Shown here: piece after piece, positions 26,201 through 36,115 of the stretch | Layout of the letters: each line of letters begins with the position of its first letter | Position numbering within the stretch: the first letter of the stretch is position 1 | NCBI RefSeq assembly: GCF_012044895.1 | Contig: NZ_CP050695.1 | Coordinates: 588,501-652,500 of the forward strand | Length of the DNA: 64,000 bases | Origin: Aquisalimonas sp. 2447 | GTDB lineage: Bacteria; Pseudomonadota; Gammaproteobacteria; Nitrococcales; Aquisalimonadaceae | Direction of reading: 5' to 3' | Program-made: the position numbers and the translations under genes | The notes under the pieces: generated by a model | Seen by the model: only the letters and a program-made list of their open reading frames with translations | Database searches by the model: none | What the model was told of the DNA's origin: nothing

Positions 26201-26295
26201 CGCTAGGGTTCCGGTCCGCAGATGCGGATGGCTGGTCCGAGAGCAACCGACCTCTCCTTGAGAGGTTACACGGCGGGACAAAAGCCCGGGAGGTC
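26201..26295 (+). promoter_or_regulatory. guanidine-I riboswitch (ykkC class)
   Basis: The conserved blocks of this class appear in order: CTAGGGTTCCG (26203-26213), CTGGTCCGAGAG (26232-26243), then ACACGGCGGGACAAAAGCCC and GGGAGG (about 26268-26293). A hairpin CCTCTCCTTGAGAGG lies between the last two. The aptamer binds guanidinium and switches expression on. The ABC importer start codon follows 50 bp later, so translation or early termination could be controlled. Confidence 0.9.
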
Positions 26296-26345
26296 GTCAA
26301 CGAGCTCCTGTGCTGTGTCCACCTGTAGCTTGACGGGAGAGAGTC

Positions 26346-27437
26346 ATGATTCGTCGCACACCTGCCTTACTTCGCCGCCTTGCCGCGGTCGCCACTGCCA
26401 CTGCGCTGTTTGTGGGCATGACCCTGCCTGGCGTCTCCGTCGCCCAGGAGCGGGACAGTTTCCGTATTGCCTGGAGCATCTATGTGGGCTGGATGCCCTG
26501 GTCGTACGGTGACGCCGAGGGCATCGTCGACAAATGGGCCGACAAGTACGACATCGAGATCGACGTGGTCCAGATCAACGACTACATCGAATCGATCAAC
26601 CTGTATAACGCCGGTGAGTTCGATGGCGTCACCATCACCAACATGGACGCCCTGACCATTCCGGCCGCCGGCGGCGTGGATACCACGCTGCTGATCATTG
26701 GCGATTTCTCCGATGGCAATGACGGTGTGGTGCTCAAGGGCACCGACGATCTCGCGGACATCGAAGGCCAGCGCGTCAACCTGGTCGAGCTGTCCGTCTC
26801 TCACTATCTGCTGGCACGCGCCCTGGAGTCGGTGGGACTCACCGAACGCGATATTTCCGTGGTGAACACCGCCGATGCGGACATTGTCGGCGCCTTCTCC
26901 AGCGACGACGTCACCGCGGTCACTGCCTGGAATCCGCAGCTTGGGGAAATCCGGGCCATGGATAACGCCAACGTGGTCTTCGACTCCTCGGATATCCCGG
27001 GCGAGATCATCGACACTCTCGCTGTGAACACCGAGACGCTGGAAGCCAATCCCAAACTGGGCAAGGCGCTGGTGGGTGCATGGTACGAGATCATGAGCAT
27101 CATGGAAGGTGACGATGAGGCCGCCAAGGAAGCGCGCGCCGACATGGGCGATGCCGCCGGCACCGATCGCGAAGGCTACGAAGCGCAGCTCGCCAGCACC
27201 ACCATGTTCTACGATCCCGCTGACGCCGTGGCGTTCGTGACCAGCGACCAGCCCCAAGAGACCATGGAGAACGTCCGGCAGTTCGCCTTCGAACACGGTC
27301 TTCTGGGCGACACCGCCCCCAGCCCCGATTTCGTGGGGATTGAGTTCACGGACGGTTCCGTGCTCGGTAACGCCGGAAACGTGAAGCTGCGTTTCAATGC
27401 CGAGTACATGCGCATGGCCGCCGACGGCGAACTCTGA
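26346..27437 (+). CDS. ABC transporter substrate-binding protein (guanidine operon)
   Basis: Periplasmic binding protein of 363 residues in the NrtA/SsuA/TauA-like class. It has a cleavable signal peptide (hydrophobic ATATALFVGMTLPGVSVA, then QERD). The mature start IAWSIYVGWMPW and the TNMDALTIPAAGG region belong to the nitrate/sulfonate fold. Placement directly after a guanidine-I riboswitch and before the carboxylase genes suggests that guanidine is the ligand; that is an inference from context. A GGGAGAGAG site precedes the ATG. Confidence 0.9.
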   Translation: MIRRTPALLRRLAAVATATALFVGMTLPGVSVAQERDSFRIAWSIYVGWMPWSYGDAEGIVDKWADKYDIEIDVVQINDYIESINLYNAGEFDGVTITNMDALTIPAAGGVDTTLLIIGDFSDGNDGVVLKGTDDLADIEGQRVNLVELSVSHYLLARALESVGLTERDISVVNTADADIVGAFSSDDVTAVTAWNPQLGEIRAMDNANVVFDSSDIPGEIIDTLAVNTETLEANPKLGKALVGAWYEIMSIMEGDDEAAKEARADMGDAAGTDREGYEAQLASTTMFYDPADAVAFVTSDQPQETMENVRQFAFEHGLLGDTAPSPDFVGIEFTDGSVLGNAGNVKLRFNAEYMRMAADGEL

Positions 27438-27503
27438 TACGGCCGGGGGGGCGGTGCCGCCGCTCCCCCGAATGCCTTGCCCGGCTGGCGAAGGGGCCCC
27501 CCC

Positions 27504-28325
27504 ATGAAACGAGTCATCAACCAACACCCCAATCGCGTGCTCAGGGTCGGACTGGCCATACTGCCGTTCGCCATTGTGCTGCTGCTCTACGTTGTTGCCT
27601 CCAACGCGCGGTTGGCGGAAAACCCGGACGACAAGCTCCTGCCGTCGCTCATGACCATGGCGGAGTCGGTGCAGCGCCTGGCGACGGAGCCGAGCCGCCG
27701 CACGGGGGACCTGCTGCTGTGGGTGGATACCGGCGCAAGCCTCACACGTCTGGGGATTGGTGTGTCCATCAGCATGCTCGTGGGGCTGGTGGTGGGCATG
27801 GTGACGGGGTTGATCCCGTACGTGCGCCGTACGATGTCGCCGTTCATCACCGCCGTCGCGATGATTCCGCCGCTGGCGATTCTGCCAATCCTGTTCATCT
27901 CTTTCGGTGTCGGCGAGTTGTCCAAGGTGATGCTGATCATCTTCGGCATCCTGCCGTTCATCATCCGGGATCTGCAGCAGCGGGTGGAGGAACTGCCCAA
28001 CGAACAGCTGGTAAAGGCGCAGACACTGGGCGCATCCACATGGCAGCTCCTCTTGCGGGTGGTCCTGCCGCAGACCGTCCCGCGACTGCTGGACGCCACG
28101 CGCCTGGCGCTGGGTGCCGCGTGGCTGTTCCTGATTGCCTCGGAAGCCATCGCTGCCCAGGAAGGGCTGGGTTACCGCATCTTCCTGGTCCGACGCTACC
28201 TGGATATGCAGGTCATCCTGCCCTATGTCGCCTGGATTACGCTGCTTGCCTTCCTGTTCGACTGGGTGCTGCGCAAGATCAACCAGGTGTGCTTCCCCTG
28301 GTACGGCGCCGGGAGGTCCGCATGA
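27504..28325 (+). CDS. ABC transporter permease (guanidine operon)
   Basis: Inner-membrane permease of 273 residues with about six transmembrane segments, BPD_transp_1 family. The coupling-helix EAA-like region reads LPNEQLVKAQTLGAS and contacts the ATPase. The start at 27504 is chosen because GAAGGGG lies seven bases upstream; an earlier ATG at 27477 would add nine residues. Its stop overlaps the ATPase start (ATGA). It pairs with the preceding binding protein. Confidence 0.92.
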   Translation: MKRVINQHPNRVLRVGLAILPFAIVLLLYVVASNARLAENPDDKLLPSLMTMAESVQRLATEPSRRTGDLLLWVDTGASLTRLGIGVSISMLVGLVVGMVTGLIPYVRRTMSPFITAVAMIPPLAILPILFISFGVGELSKVMLIIFGILPFIIRDLQQRVEELPNEQLVKAQTLGASTWQLLLRVVLPQTVPRLLDATRLALGAAWLFLIASEAIAAQEGLGYRIFLVRRYLDMQVILPYVAWITLLAFLFDWVLRKINQVCFPWYGAGRSA

Positions 28326-29116
28326 CGGCCGTCGAGGCGAAGAAGCTCTGGAAAGAGTACGGCGACGACGTCGTGCTCGAGAATATTGATCTCAAGGTCG
28401 CCTCCGGTGAGTTCGTGACCATCGTGGGCGCTTCCGGCTGCGGCAAGACGACCTTTCTGCGCATGCTCCTGGGCGAGGAGCAGCAAACGCGCGGGCAGCT
28501 TTTGCTGGACGGCGAGCCGATGCCGGCAGAGCCGGGCCCGGACCGCGGCGTCGTTTTCCAGAAGTATTCCGTGTTTCCCCATCTCACGGCACTGAAAAAC
28601 GTCATGCTCGGTGACGAGTTCCAGCAGTCTCCGTTCGCCGCACGGCTGCTGGGGGCAGCACGGCGCCGGGCGCGGGAACGGGCCATGTCCATGCTGGAGA
28701 ACGTGGGGCTGGAGGATGCCCGTGACAAATACCCCACCGAGCTTTCCGGTGGCATGCAGCAGCGCCTGGCGATTGCCCAGGCACTCATGAAGGACCCGGG
28801 GGTGCTGCTGCTGGACGAACCCTTCGGCGCGCTGGATCCGGGCATCCGCAAGGACATGCACGGCATGATTCTGGATCTCTGGCGTCGCACGGGCATCACC
28901 ATTTTCATGATCACGCACGATCTCAAGGAAGGTTTTGATCTTGGTACGCGTCTGCTTGTGTTCGACAAGGTGCGGCACGATCCCCAGGCACCCAACGCGT
29001 ACGGCGCCCAGATTACCTACGACATACCGCTGGGCAAGACCGACCAGGAGACCTGGACCGAACTGACCCAGTCTGTGGACCCGGCGCTCGTGGGAACTCA
29101 AGCGACGGTGGATTGA
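28322..29116 (+). CDS. ABC transporter ATP-binding protein (guanidine operon)
   Basis: Nucleotide-binding subunit of 264 residues. Walker A is GASGCGKTT (about residues 36-44), the signature LSGGMQQR, Walker B VLLLDEPFGAL, and the switch histidine lies in MITHDLKEG. Sequence type is that of nitrate/taurine importers. Its ATG overlaps the permease stop, so the two are coupled. The C-terminal 35 residues extend past the usual domain. Confidence 0.93.
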   Translation: MTAVEAKKLWKEYGDDVVLENIDLKVASGEFVTIVGASGCGKTTFLRMLLGEEQQTRGQLLLDGEPMPAEPGPDRGVVFQKYSVFPHLTALKNVMLGDEFQQSPFAARLLGAARRRARERAMSMLENVGLEDARDKYPTELSGGMQQRLAIAQALMKDPGVLLLDEPFGALDPGIRKDMHGMILDLWRRTGITIFMITHDLKEGFDLGTRLLVFDKVRHDPQAPNAYGAQITYDIPLGKTDQETWTELTQSVDPALVGTQATVD

Positions 29117-29145
29117 TGACAACAAGCTTTGCAGGAGGAAGCGCG

Positions 29146-29883
29146 ATGTATCCAACACCCATCGCAGAAAACCGGGTCGTGCTGCGGGACGCCGTTCCCG
29201 GCGGCCGTTATTGGTCCATGGTGGTCAAGCGCGGCTACACGCTGCGGCTCACGGACCGGGACGGGGGCGGCAACGCCGCGGTGCTGCTGTTCAACCCGCA
29301 CAACCCGCTGGAGCGCTACAGCATGGCGGATACCCTGAAGGGGCAGCACGTCTCCCGACTGCAGCGGGGCAACATGCTGTTCTCGGACATGGGCAGGACC
29401 ATGTTCTCCATCGTGGGCGACACCGTCGGCTGGCATGACCCCATCGGCGGGATCACCGATGCGGACATGATCCTGAAACAGTATGGCGAGGCCACGTTCC
29501 AGGACCACTGGAACGACTTCTACCGCAACGGGCGTGAGCTGTTCCTGATCGAACTGGGCAAGTGGGGCCTTGGGAAGCGCGACCTGGTCCCGAACATCAA
29601 CTTCTTCAGCAAGGTCGTGGTCGGCGATGACGGTGGCATGAATTACGTGCCGGAAAACAGCCAGGCCGGCGACAGCGTTGATCTGCGCGCCGAGAGTGAC
29701 ACCCTGGTGGTGCTGAATACCGCACCGCATCCCATGGTCCCGGGCAGCACCTACGCACCCTCGCCGGTGGATCTCATGATCTACCGCTCGGCGCCGGTGG
29801 CGGACGATGACTACTGCCTCCATCACAGTCCCGAGAACGCCCGCGCCTACGCCAACACACTGATTGCCAACTGTCAGGGGTGA
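29146..29883 (+). CDS. urea carboxylase-associated protein 1 (DUF1989), carboxyguanidine deiminase subunit
   Basis: 245-residue DUF1989 protein of the UAAP1 type. In guanidine pathways the UAAP1/UAAP2 pair forms the carboxyguanidine deiminase (CgdAB), which turns carboxyguanidine into allophanate. Here the position equivalent to the Cys-containing CGRHD site of the partner reads VGWHDPIGG, so the cysteine is missing and this is probably the structural half. Shared family blocks include [14 protein letters not shown] and PSPVDLMIY. Start: ATG at 29146, after AGGAGG at 29131-29136; an ATG at 29113 overlaps the ATPase stop. I leave the A/B assignment open. Confidence 0.85.
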   Translation: MYPTPIAENRVVLRDAVPGGRYWSMVVKRGYTLRLTDRDGGGNAAVLLFNPHNPLERYSMADTLKGQHVSRLQRGNMLFSDMGRTMFSIVGDTVGWHDPIGGITDADMILKQYGEATFQDHWNDFYRNGRELFLIELGKWGLGKRDLVPNINFFSKVVVGDDGGMNYVPENSQAGDSVDLRAESDTLVVLNTAPHPMVPGSTYAPSPVDLMIYRSAPVADDDYCLHHSPENARAYANTLIANCQG

Positions 29884-29888
29884 ACAGC

Positions 29889-30539
29889 ATGAACGGAATG
29901 AACCTGGTCGAGAGTGAGCGCATGCCGGAACACGCGGTAATGCGGGAAAAGGTCCTCGCCGGTGCCCACTGGATGGGAGAGGTGAAGAAGGGCCAGACCC
30001 TGCGCATCCTGGATGTGGAAGGGAACCAGGCCGCAGACACCCTGTTCTACAGCCTGGCCGACCCGCAAGGCGAGAAGTACAGCGCCGTGGACACGGTGCG
30101 CGAGCAGGGCAACGTCTACCTGACCACGGGCACGAAACTGCTCTCCAACGAAGGCAACGTGATGCTCACCATCACCGCGGACACCTGCGGCCGGCACGAC
30201 ACCCTCGGTGGCGCCTGTTCGGCGGAAGCCAACCAGATGCGCTACGCCCTGGACAAAAAGCCCATGCACTCCTGCCGCGACAACTTCGTCCACGCCATCC
30301 AGGAGAGCGGCTACGACCTGACCAAGCGGGACGTCGTCAGCAACATCAACTTCTTCATGAACGTGCCGCTGACGCCGGAGGGTGGCCTGAGTTTCCAGGA
30401 CGGGATCTCCGGGCCGGGCAAGTACGTGGAAATGCGCGCTGAAATGGACGTCATCGTGCTGCTCTCCAACTGCCCGCAGCTCAACAACCCGTGCAGCGGC
30501 TTCAACCCGACGCCGCTGGAGATGATCGTCTGGGACTGA
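29889..30539 (+). CDS. urea carboxylase-associated protein 2 (DUF1989), carboxyguanidine deiminase subunit
   Basis: 216-residue DUF1989 protein, partner of the preceding gene, which ends six bases before it. It keeps the probable metal site in [17 protein letters not shown] and a third Cys in [11 protein letters not shown], so it is the likely catalytic half. The family blocks [12 protein letters not shown] and [13 protein letters not shown] are clear. Start at the ATG at 29889; a GTG at 29880 overlaps the upstream stop and is possible. Many databases would call it urea amidolyase associated. Confidence 0.86.
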   Translation: MNGMNLVESERMPEHAVMREKVLAGAHWMGEVKKGQTLRILDVEGNQAADTLFYSLADPQGEKYSAVDTVREQGNVYLTTGTKLLSNEGNVMLTITADTCGRHDTLGGACSAEANQMRYALDKKPMHSCRDNFVHAIQESGYDLTKRDVVSNINFFMNVPLTPEGGLSFQDGISGPGKYVEMRAEMDVIVLLSNCPQLNNPCSGFNPTPLEMIVWD

Positions 30540-30620
30540 GGGAGCCACAAGGGCTGACCAGCGAGTCCGTGCATTGACGGCGCCCCTTGATTGCCGCTGC
30601 GCGATACCCTCCGAGGCCCC

Positions 30621-30683
30621 CGCAGGAGCGACGCGAGTCGCGACGGAGACCAGCAGAACGTTGCGACTCGCGTCGCTCTCTAC
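30621..30683. repeat. REP-like palindrome pair between UAAP2 and carboxylase genes
   Basis: Left arm with GGAGCGACGCGAGTCGCG (about 30624-30641) and an inverted right arm with GCGACTCGCGTCGCTCTC ending in TAC (30663-30683). The reversed right arm has a GTAG head. It lies in the middle of the operon and may act as a processing or partial termination site. Confidence 0.7.
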
Positions 30684-30776
30684 GGAGAAGGGGCTCCACA
30701 AGGGCATAGCGGCCAGGGACGACCCTGGCGCAAGCACCATGCTGCGGGACGACCCGCTGACGGAGAATCAAAACGC

Positions 30777-33700
30777 ATGTTCAGCAAGGTCCTGATCGCC
30801 AACCGCGGCGCCATCGCCTGCCGCATCATCCGCACCCTCAAGCGGTTGGGCGTGCACTCGGTGGCTGTCTACTCCGAGGCGGATCGCCACTCCCTGCACG
30901 TGCACCAGGCCGACGAAGCCGTCCACATCGGTGACTCCGCTGCCAGCGCCTCTTACCTGGACGCCGACCGCATCCTGCGTGTCGCCCGGGAGACCGGCGC
31001 CGAGGCCATTCACCCCGGCTATGGCTTTCTCTCCGAAAACGCGGAATTCGCCGAGGCGTGCGAGGCTGCGGGCATCGCGTTTATCGGCCCCACGGGCCAG
31101 CAGATGCGCGACTTCGGCCTCAAACACACGGCACGCAGTCTCGCCGAAGCCAACGACGTGCCCATGCTGCCCGGCACCGGGCTGCTGGAGAGCCTGAACG
31201 AGGCGGTGGGCGAGGCGGAGCGCATTGGTTATCCGGTGATGCTCAAGAGCACTGCAGGTGGCGGCGGCATCGGCATGCAGCTCTGCCACAGCGAGGCCGA
31301 GTTGCGCGACGCCTACGACTCCGTCAAACGGCTCTCCCAGAACAATTTCTCCAACAGCGGCATCTTCCTGGAGAAATTCGTCCGGCGCGCTCGCCACATC
31401 GAGGTGCAGCTCTTCGGTGACGGGCAGGGTGGCGTGATCGCCCTGGGTGAGCGGGACTGCTCCCTGCAGCGGCGCAACCAGAAGGTGGTGGAGGAGACCC
31501 CGGCGCCCAACATCACCGACGCCGTTCGTGCGGATCTGCTCACCGCCGCCGAGAAGCTGGGCCGGGGTGTGAACTACCGCTCGGCGGGGACGGTGGAGTA
31601 CATCTTCGACGCCGACACCGGCGAGTTCTACTTTCTGGAGGTGAATACCCGGCTGCAGGTGGAGCACGGAGTTACGGAGGAGGTGACCGGCGTCGATCTG
31701 GTGGAGTGGATGGTGCGGGGTGCCGCCGGCGATCTGCCGGACCTGGAGCGCCTGCGGCCCGGTCCGCCCGAAGGCCACTCCATACAGGTGCGCCTGTACG
31801 CCGAGGATCCGGGCAAGAACTTCCAGCCTTCCACGGGGCTGCTCACCGAGGCGGTCTTCCCCGAGGGTGTCCGGGTGGATACCTGGGTGGAGCGGGGGAG
31901 TGAGATCTCGCCTTACTACGACCCAATGATCGCCAAGGTGATCGTGCACGCGGCCGATCGCGCCGCGGCGATCGAGAAAATGCAGACGGCGCTGGCGGCC
32001 ACCGAGCTGCATGGGCTGGAGACCAACCTGCTCTACCTGCGCCAGGTGATCGCCGACCACACCTTTGGCAAGGGTGAGGCGACCACCCAGTATCTGAACA
32101 GCTTTACCTATCACGCCCCCACCATCGACGTGGTCAGCCCCGGAACCCAGACCACCGTGCAGGACTGGCCCGGCCGGGTGGGCTACTGGGACATCGGTGT
32201 GCCGCCCTCCGGCCCCATGGACATGCTTGCCTTCCGCATGGGCAACCGCATTGTCGGCAACGACGAAGGCGCCGCGGGTCTGGAGCTGACCGTCACGGGA
32301 CCGAGCCTGCGCTTCAACACCGACGCCGTGATCGCGCTCACGGGGGCGGCCATGCGCGCGAAACTGGACGGTGAACCGCTGACGTTCTGGCGGCCCGTGA
32401 TGGTCACCGCCGGACAGACTTTGAAGCTCGGGCCAGTGCAGGGTGCCGGCACTCGGGCCTACCTGCTGGTGGCCGGCGGCATCGACGTGCCCCTGCACAT
32501 GGGCAGTCGCGCCACATTTACCCTGGGGCAAATGGGTGGTCACGGCGCCCGCGCGTTGCAGCCGGGCGATGTGCTGCATATCGGTGACACCGATACAGTG
32601 GACGCGGTCACCCCCAAGGAAGGCGCCGTGCCCGAGTACGGCAACCACTGGAACATTCGTACCGTCTACGGCCCCCACGGCGCGCCGGATTTCTTCACCC
32701 AGAGGGATGTCGATACCTTCTTCGGCACAGACTGGGAGATCCACTACAACTCCAGCCGTACTGGTGTGCGCCTGGTGGGTCCGAAGCCGGAGTGGGCGCG
32801 GGAAGACGGCGGCGAGGCAGGGCTGCACCCGTCCAACATCCACGACAATGCCTACGCCATTGGCACCATCGACTTCACCGGCGACATGCCGGTCATCCTC
32901 GGCCCCGACGGGCCGAGCCTGGGTGGCTTCGTTTGTCCGGCCACCATCATCAGTGCCGATCTCTGGAAAATGGGGCAGCTGAATCCCGGCGACAGCGTGC
33001 GTTTCCTGCCGGTGTCCGTGGCGGAGGCCAACCGGCTGGAGGCAGCACAGGACGCGGCGATTGCCGCGTTGCAGTCGGCGGAGAGCGAGGCCGAAGCGGT
33101 GCCGGTGACCACGCCGATCCTGAAAAACGAGCGTGGCAATGGCCATCCGCTGGGCGTCACCTACCGGCCCGCCGGCGATAAGTATCTGCTGGTGGAGTAC
33201 GGACCCATCGAGCTGGATCTGAATCTGCGCTTCCGCGTGCAGGCCCTGCTGGAGTGGCTCACGGAGCAGCGCATCACCGGAATCACCGAAATGACCCCGG
33301 GAGTGCGCAGCCTGCAGATCCACTACGAGCCGAAGCAGTTGCCCTTGGCGCAGCTCATGCAGTTGCTGGAGCAGGCCGAGGCCGAGCTCAAGGATCTCTC
33401 CGAGGCCGAGCTCCCTTCGCGCATCATTCATCTGCCGCTGGCCTGGGATGACAGCCAGACGCAACTTGCCACCCGGAAGTACATGCAATCCGTGCGCAGT
33501 GACGCCCCCTGGTGTCCGCGCAACATCGAGTTCATCCGCCGCATCAACGGGCTGGACAGCGAGGAGGACGTCAAACGTATTGTCTTCGACGCCTCTTATC
33601 TGGTCATGGGCCTGGGGGATGTCTACCTGTCCGCGCCGTTGGCTACACCGGTGGACCCGCGTCACCGTCTGGTGACTACCAAGTACAATCCGGCGCGCAC

Positions 33701-34370
33701 CTGGACGCCGGAGAACGCCGTGGGCATCGGCGGCTCGTACATGTGCATCTACGGCATGGAGGGTCCGGGGGGTTACCAGTTCGTGGGCCGCACCCTGCAG
33801 ATCTGGAACCGCTACAAGGTCACGCCAGAATTCCAGCAGCCGTGGCTGCTGCGCTTCTTTGACCAGATCCGCTTCTACGAGGTCACCGAGGAGGAGCTGC
33901 TCGCCATGCGCGATGCCTTCCCCAAGGGCGGGCTGCGCATCGACATCGAGGAGACCACGTTCTCGCTCAAGCGCTACAACGCGTTCCTCGCGGCCAATCG
34001 CGACAGCATCGACACCTTCAAGACGCAGCAACAGGCCGCTTTTGAGGCCGAGCGCCAGCGCTGGATCGAGACCGGACAGGCCAACTATGAGGCGGATGCC
34101 GAGCCGCCGGCTCCGGAGCCGGACGCGGTGGAACTGGCCGACGGGGAGTATGCCGTGGAAGGCCATGTTCACGGCAGCCTCTGGGCGCTGGATGTGAAAG
34201 AGGGCGATCGCGTGGAGGAAGACCAGCAGTTGCTGGTGCTGGAGTCCATGAAAATGGAGATCCCCGTGCTGGCCGAGTCCGCGGGCACGGTGAAGCGCGT
34301 GCTTGGCAGCGAAGGCAGCCAGGTGACTCCGGGTCAGGTGCTGCTGGTCATCGCGGAGGACGTCCAGTAA
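30777..34370 (+). CDS. guanidine carboxylase (urea carboxylase family, biotin-dependent)
   Basis: ATP- and biotin-dependent carboxylase of 1197 residues. Residues 1-445 are biotin carboxylase ([18 protein letters not shown]; glycine loop [28 protein letters not shown]). From about 447 follows the carboxyltransferase part made of the AHS2/KipA-like ([22 protein letters not shown]) and AHS1/KipI-like domains. The C-terminal biotinyl domain carries the modified lysine at 1159 in [10 protein letters not shown]. Enzymes of this layout act on urea or guanidine; the guanidine riboswitch and the two DUF1989 partners argue for guanidine, giving carboxyguanidine. Start at ATG 30777, after GGAG at 30762. 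Confidence 0.9.
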   Translation: MFSKVLIANRGAIACRIIRTLKRLGVHSVAVYSEADRHSLHVHQADEAVHIGDSAASASYLDADRILRVARETGAEAIHPGYGFLSENAEFAEACEAAGIAFIGPTGQQMRDFGLKHTARSLAEANDVPMLPGTGLLESLNEAVGEAERIGYPVMLKSTAGGGGIGMQLCHSEAELRDAYDSVKRLSQNNFSNSGIFLEKFVRRARHIEVQLFGDGQGGVIALGERDCSLQRRNQKVVEETPAPNITDAVRADLLTAAEKLGRGVNYRSAGTVEYIFDADTGEFYFLEVNTRLQVEHGVTEEVTGVDLVEWMVRGAAGDLPDLERLRPGPPEGHSIQVRLYAEDPGKNFQPSTGLLTEAVFPEGVRVDTWVERGSEISPYYDPMIAKVIVHAADRAAAIEKMQTALAATELHGLETNLLYLRQVIADHTFGKGEATTQYLNSFTYHAPTIDVVSPGTQTTVQDWPGRVGYWDIGVPPSGPMDMLAFRMGNRIVGNDEGAAGLELTVTGPSLRFNTDAVIALTGAAMRAKLDGEPLTFWRPVMVTAGQTLKLGPVQGAGTRAYLLVAGGIDVPLHMGSRATFTLGQMGGHGARALQPGDVLHIGDTDTVDAVTPKEGAVPEYGNHWNIRTVYGPHGAPDFFTQRDVDTFFGTDWEIHYNSSRTGVRLVGPKPEWAREDGGEAGLHPSNIHDNAYAIGTIDFTGDMPVILGPDGPSLGGFVCPATIISADLWKMGQLNPGDSVRFLPVSVAEANRLEAAQDAAIAALQSAESEAEAVPVTTPILKNERGNGHPLGVTYRPAGDKYLLVEYGPIELDLNLRFRVQALLEWLTEQRITGITEMTPGVRSLQIHYEPKQLPLAQLMQLLEQAEAELKDLSEAELPSRIIHLPLAWDDSQTQLATRKYMQSVRSDAPWCPRNIEFIRRINGLDSEEDVKRIVFDASYLVMGLGDVYLSAPLATPVDPRHRLVTTKYNPARTWTPENAVGIGGSYMCIYGMEGPGGYQFVGRTLQIWNRYKVTPEFQQPWLLRFFDQIRFYEVTEEELLAMRDAFPKGGLRIDIEETTFSLKRYNAFLAANRDSIDTFKTQQQAAFEAERQRWIETGQANYEADAEPPAPEPDAVELADGEYAVEGHVHGSLWALDVKEGDRVEEDQQLLVLESMKMEIPVLAESAGTVKRVLGSEGSQVTPGQVLLVIAEDVQ

Positions 34371-34382
34371 CGACGCCTGCCT

Positions 34383-34451
34383 GTAGGAGCGGCGCGAGCC
34401 GCGACAGCAGCCGAAAATCGGAACCGCAACCGCGGCTCGCGCCGCTCTCAT
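34383..34451. repeat. REP-like palindrome pair after the carboxylase gene
   Basis: Left arm GTAGGAGCGGCGCGAGCCGC (34383-34402), and an inverted arm GCGGCTCGCGCCGCTCTCAT (34432-34451). It is adjacent to the IS110-family element; several IS110-family elements target REP sequences. Confidence 0.7.
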
Positions 34452-34499
34452 CAAACATCTGCCAGGTCGTTGTTTTGACAGGGGCGGTTTCATATTGAG

Positions 34500-35833
34500 T
34501 CATGCTGCTGGCACCAGATCGAGGCCGAGTTTGCGGGCCTTGCGCTGGAGTGCCCGCAGTTGGCGATCATGGCGTGTGGCCTCGAAGGCCTCGATGCCTT
34601 TCTCGACGTAGGGCTGGCCACGGGTGAGCATGGCGTAGATCAGCCGGGCGAGCTGGTGAGCGGTGGCCTTGATCGCTTTGGCGGTGTCCATGCGTGTCAG
34701 TCTTGCGCGATGGGCGGCGCCGATGAAGCTGCGACTCGATCGCGCGTTCGAGGCGGCTTGGCGGAGTGCCTGGGCGGCGATGTTGTTGACCTTCGTCCCC
34801 GGCCCGCTGAGGGCTTTGCCACCCGAGATCCGGGTCGGTGGCGCGAGCCCGAGCCAGGAGCAGAAGTGCGCCTGGGAGGGAAAGCGCGAGAGGTCGGGGC
34901 CGATTTCTCCGGCGATCACCAGCACGGTGTCGACACCCAGCGATGGGATGGCGCTGAGATCGACCCCCATGACCTGGAGGAGTGCCTGTTGGAGCCGGCG
35001 CTGCTCGGCCGCGCTGCGGTGGGCGCTGCGCGAGGGGGTGGCGAGTTCAGTCGGGGCACAGGCACGCACGGGCAGTGCCTCGAGTGCCGAGAGGATCGCC
35101 CGATCACAGGCGCCGATCTGCTGCTCGAGAAAATCAAAGTGCGCCAGTGCCTGCTCGAGGGCAAAGAGATGCTCGACGCGCCAGTTGCCATGCAGGCTGC
35201 GCGCGACCGTCGCCTCGTCGGCGCGCAGCCGCCGATCGCGTAGCGTGGCGAGCTGCCACGGATCCCGCTCACCGGCGACAATCGCCCGCAGGATGCGCAT
35301 CGCCGTCTTGCCCTTGAGGTCGCTGACGACATGGCCCAGATGCACGTTCATCTGCGCCAGCGCCTTGTGCATGTGGTTCAGACACCACGACTGGGCCTGG
35401 ATCCGGCGACTGCGCTGGCGCACGAACGCACGCAGCGTGCACACCGCATCACCCGGGCGAAAGGCACCGCTCAACAAACCGTGGCTCATCAACTGCCAGA
35501 TCCACTGACAGTCGAGCACATCGGACTTGCGCCCCGAGACCTGCCGCGTGGCCCGGGAGTTGACCAGCAGAACCTCAAAGCCCCGTGCATCAAGCACCTC
35601 AAAGGGCGCAATCCAGTACACCCCGTCGCCTCCATCGCCACCTGGGTGATCCCCAGCGACTCCAGCCAGTCGGCCAGCGCCTGCAGATCGTCGGTGAAAC
35701 CGCTGAAACACCGCACCGAGACCTCGCAACGCCCGGGATCCACCGCCACCCAATGCTCGTGACCCCCGACATCGATACCGGCACAATCCGGATGCACCAC
35801 CTCCAACCGCCGCTTCTGCCTCTTGCCTGCCAT
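34500..35833 (-). pseudogene. IS110-family transposase, single-base frameshift
   Basis: DEDD recombinase of about 444 residues when both frames are joined. The N-terminal part starts at ATG 35833 and holds the first Asp (GIDVGGHEHWVAV) and the Glu (VAMEATG). The rest, in the next frame from VYWIAPFEVLDARG, holds KSDVLD and the transposase_20 region PSLGVDTVLVIAGEIG, with the Ser/Gly segment RISGGKALSG. The frames break at the C run 35621-35624 (G run on the coding strand); one extra G restores VAMEATGVYWIAPF. This may be an inactivating mutation or a sequencing slip. The element lies inside the guanidine operon, antisense to it. Confidence 0.85.
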
Positions 35834-36115
35834 GTCCGTTCCTCACATGATGATCACAAGGGCGTACGGGGAGACACGGCGGCGGTAGGGCTCACTCTCT
35901 CATACGAGGTCACGGCCAGTGCCGTGCCTTCAACGACTCCACGCCGATGCCGTGCGGGCCACTCTCCTACGCGGGTGCATGCACACCAGTGCGGCGTCTG
36001 GCCTCTGCTCTCCGTGCGCCCGCCTATCTTGCACCATGTTTGCTGCGCGACAGCGCACCAACAGCGTTGATGCGCAATCTCCTACAAAGACAAACAAACA
36101 TGACGAGGTGCCACT
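35834..36115. other. noncoding 5' end of the IS110 element and leader of atzF
   Basis: About 280 bp upstream of the transposase start and before the hydrolase start. IS110-family elements of one group carry their bridge RNA in this position; CAGTGCCGTGC and GATGCCGTGC are repeated here and short palindromes are frequent, but I cannot fold the region. The right border of the element is not defined. The atzF ribosome binding site is probably GACGAGGTG at 36102-36110. Confidence 0.4.

Noticed and set aside
30777-34370. Urea carboxylase as the function of the carboxylase gene
   Set aside because: Not excluded by sequence, but the guanidine-I riboswitch and the DUF1989 pair favour guanidine, so urea is treated as the less likely substrate.
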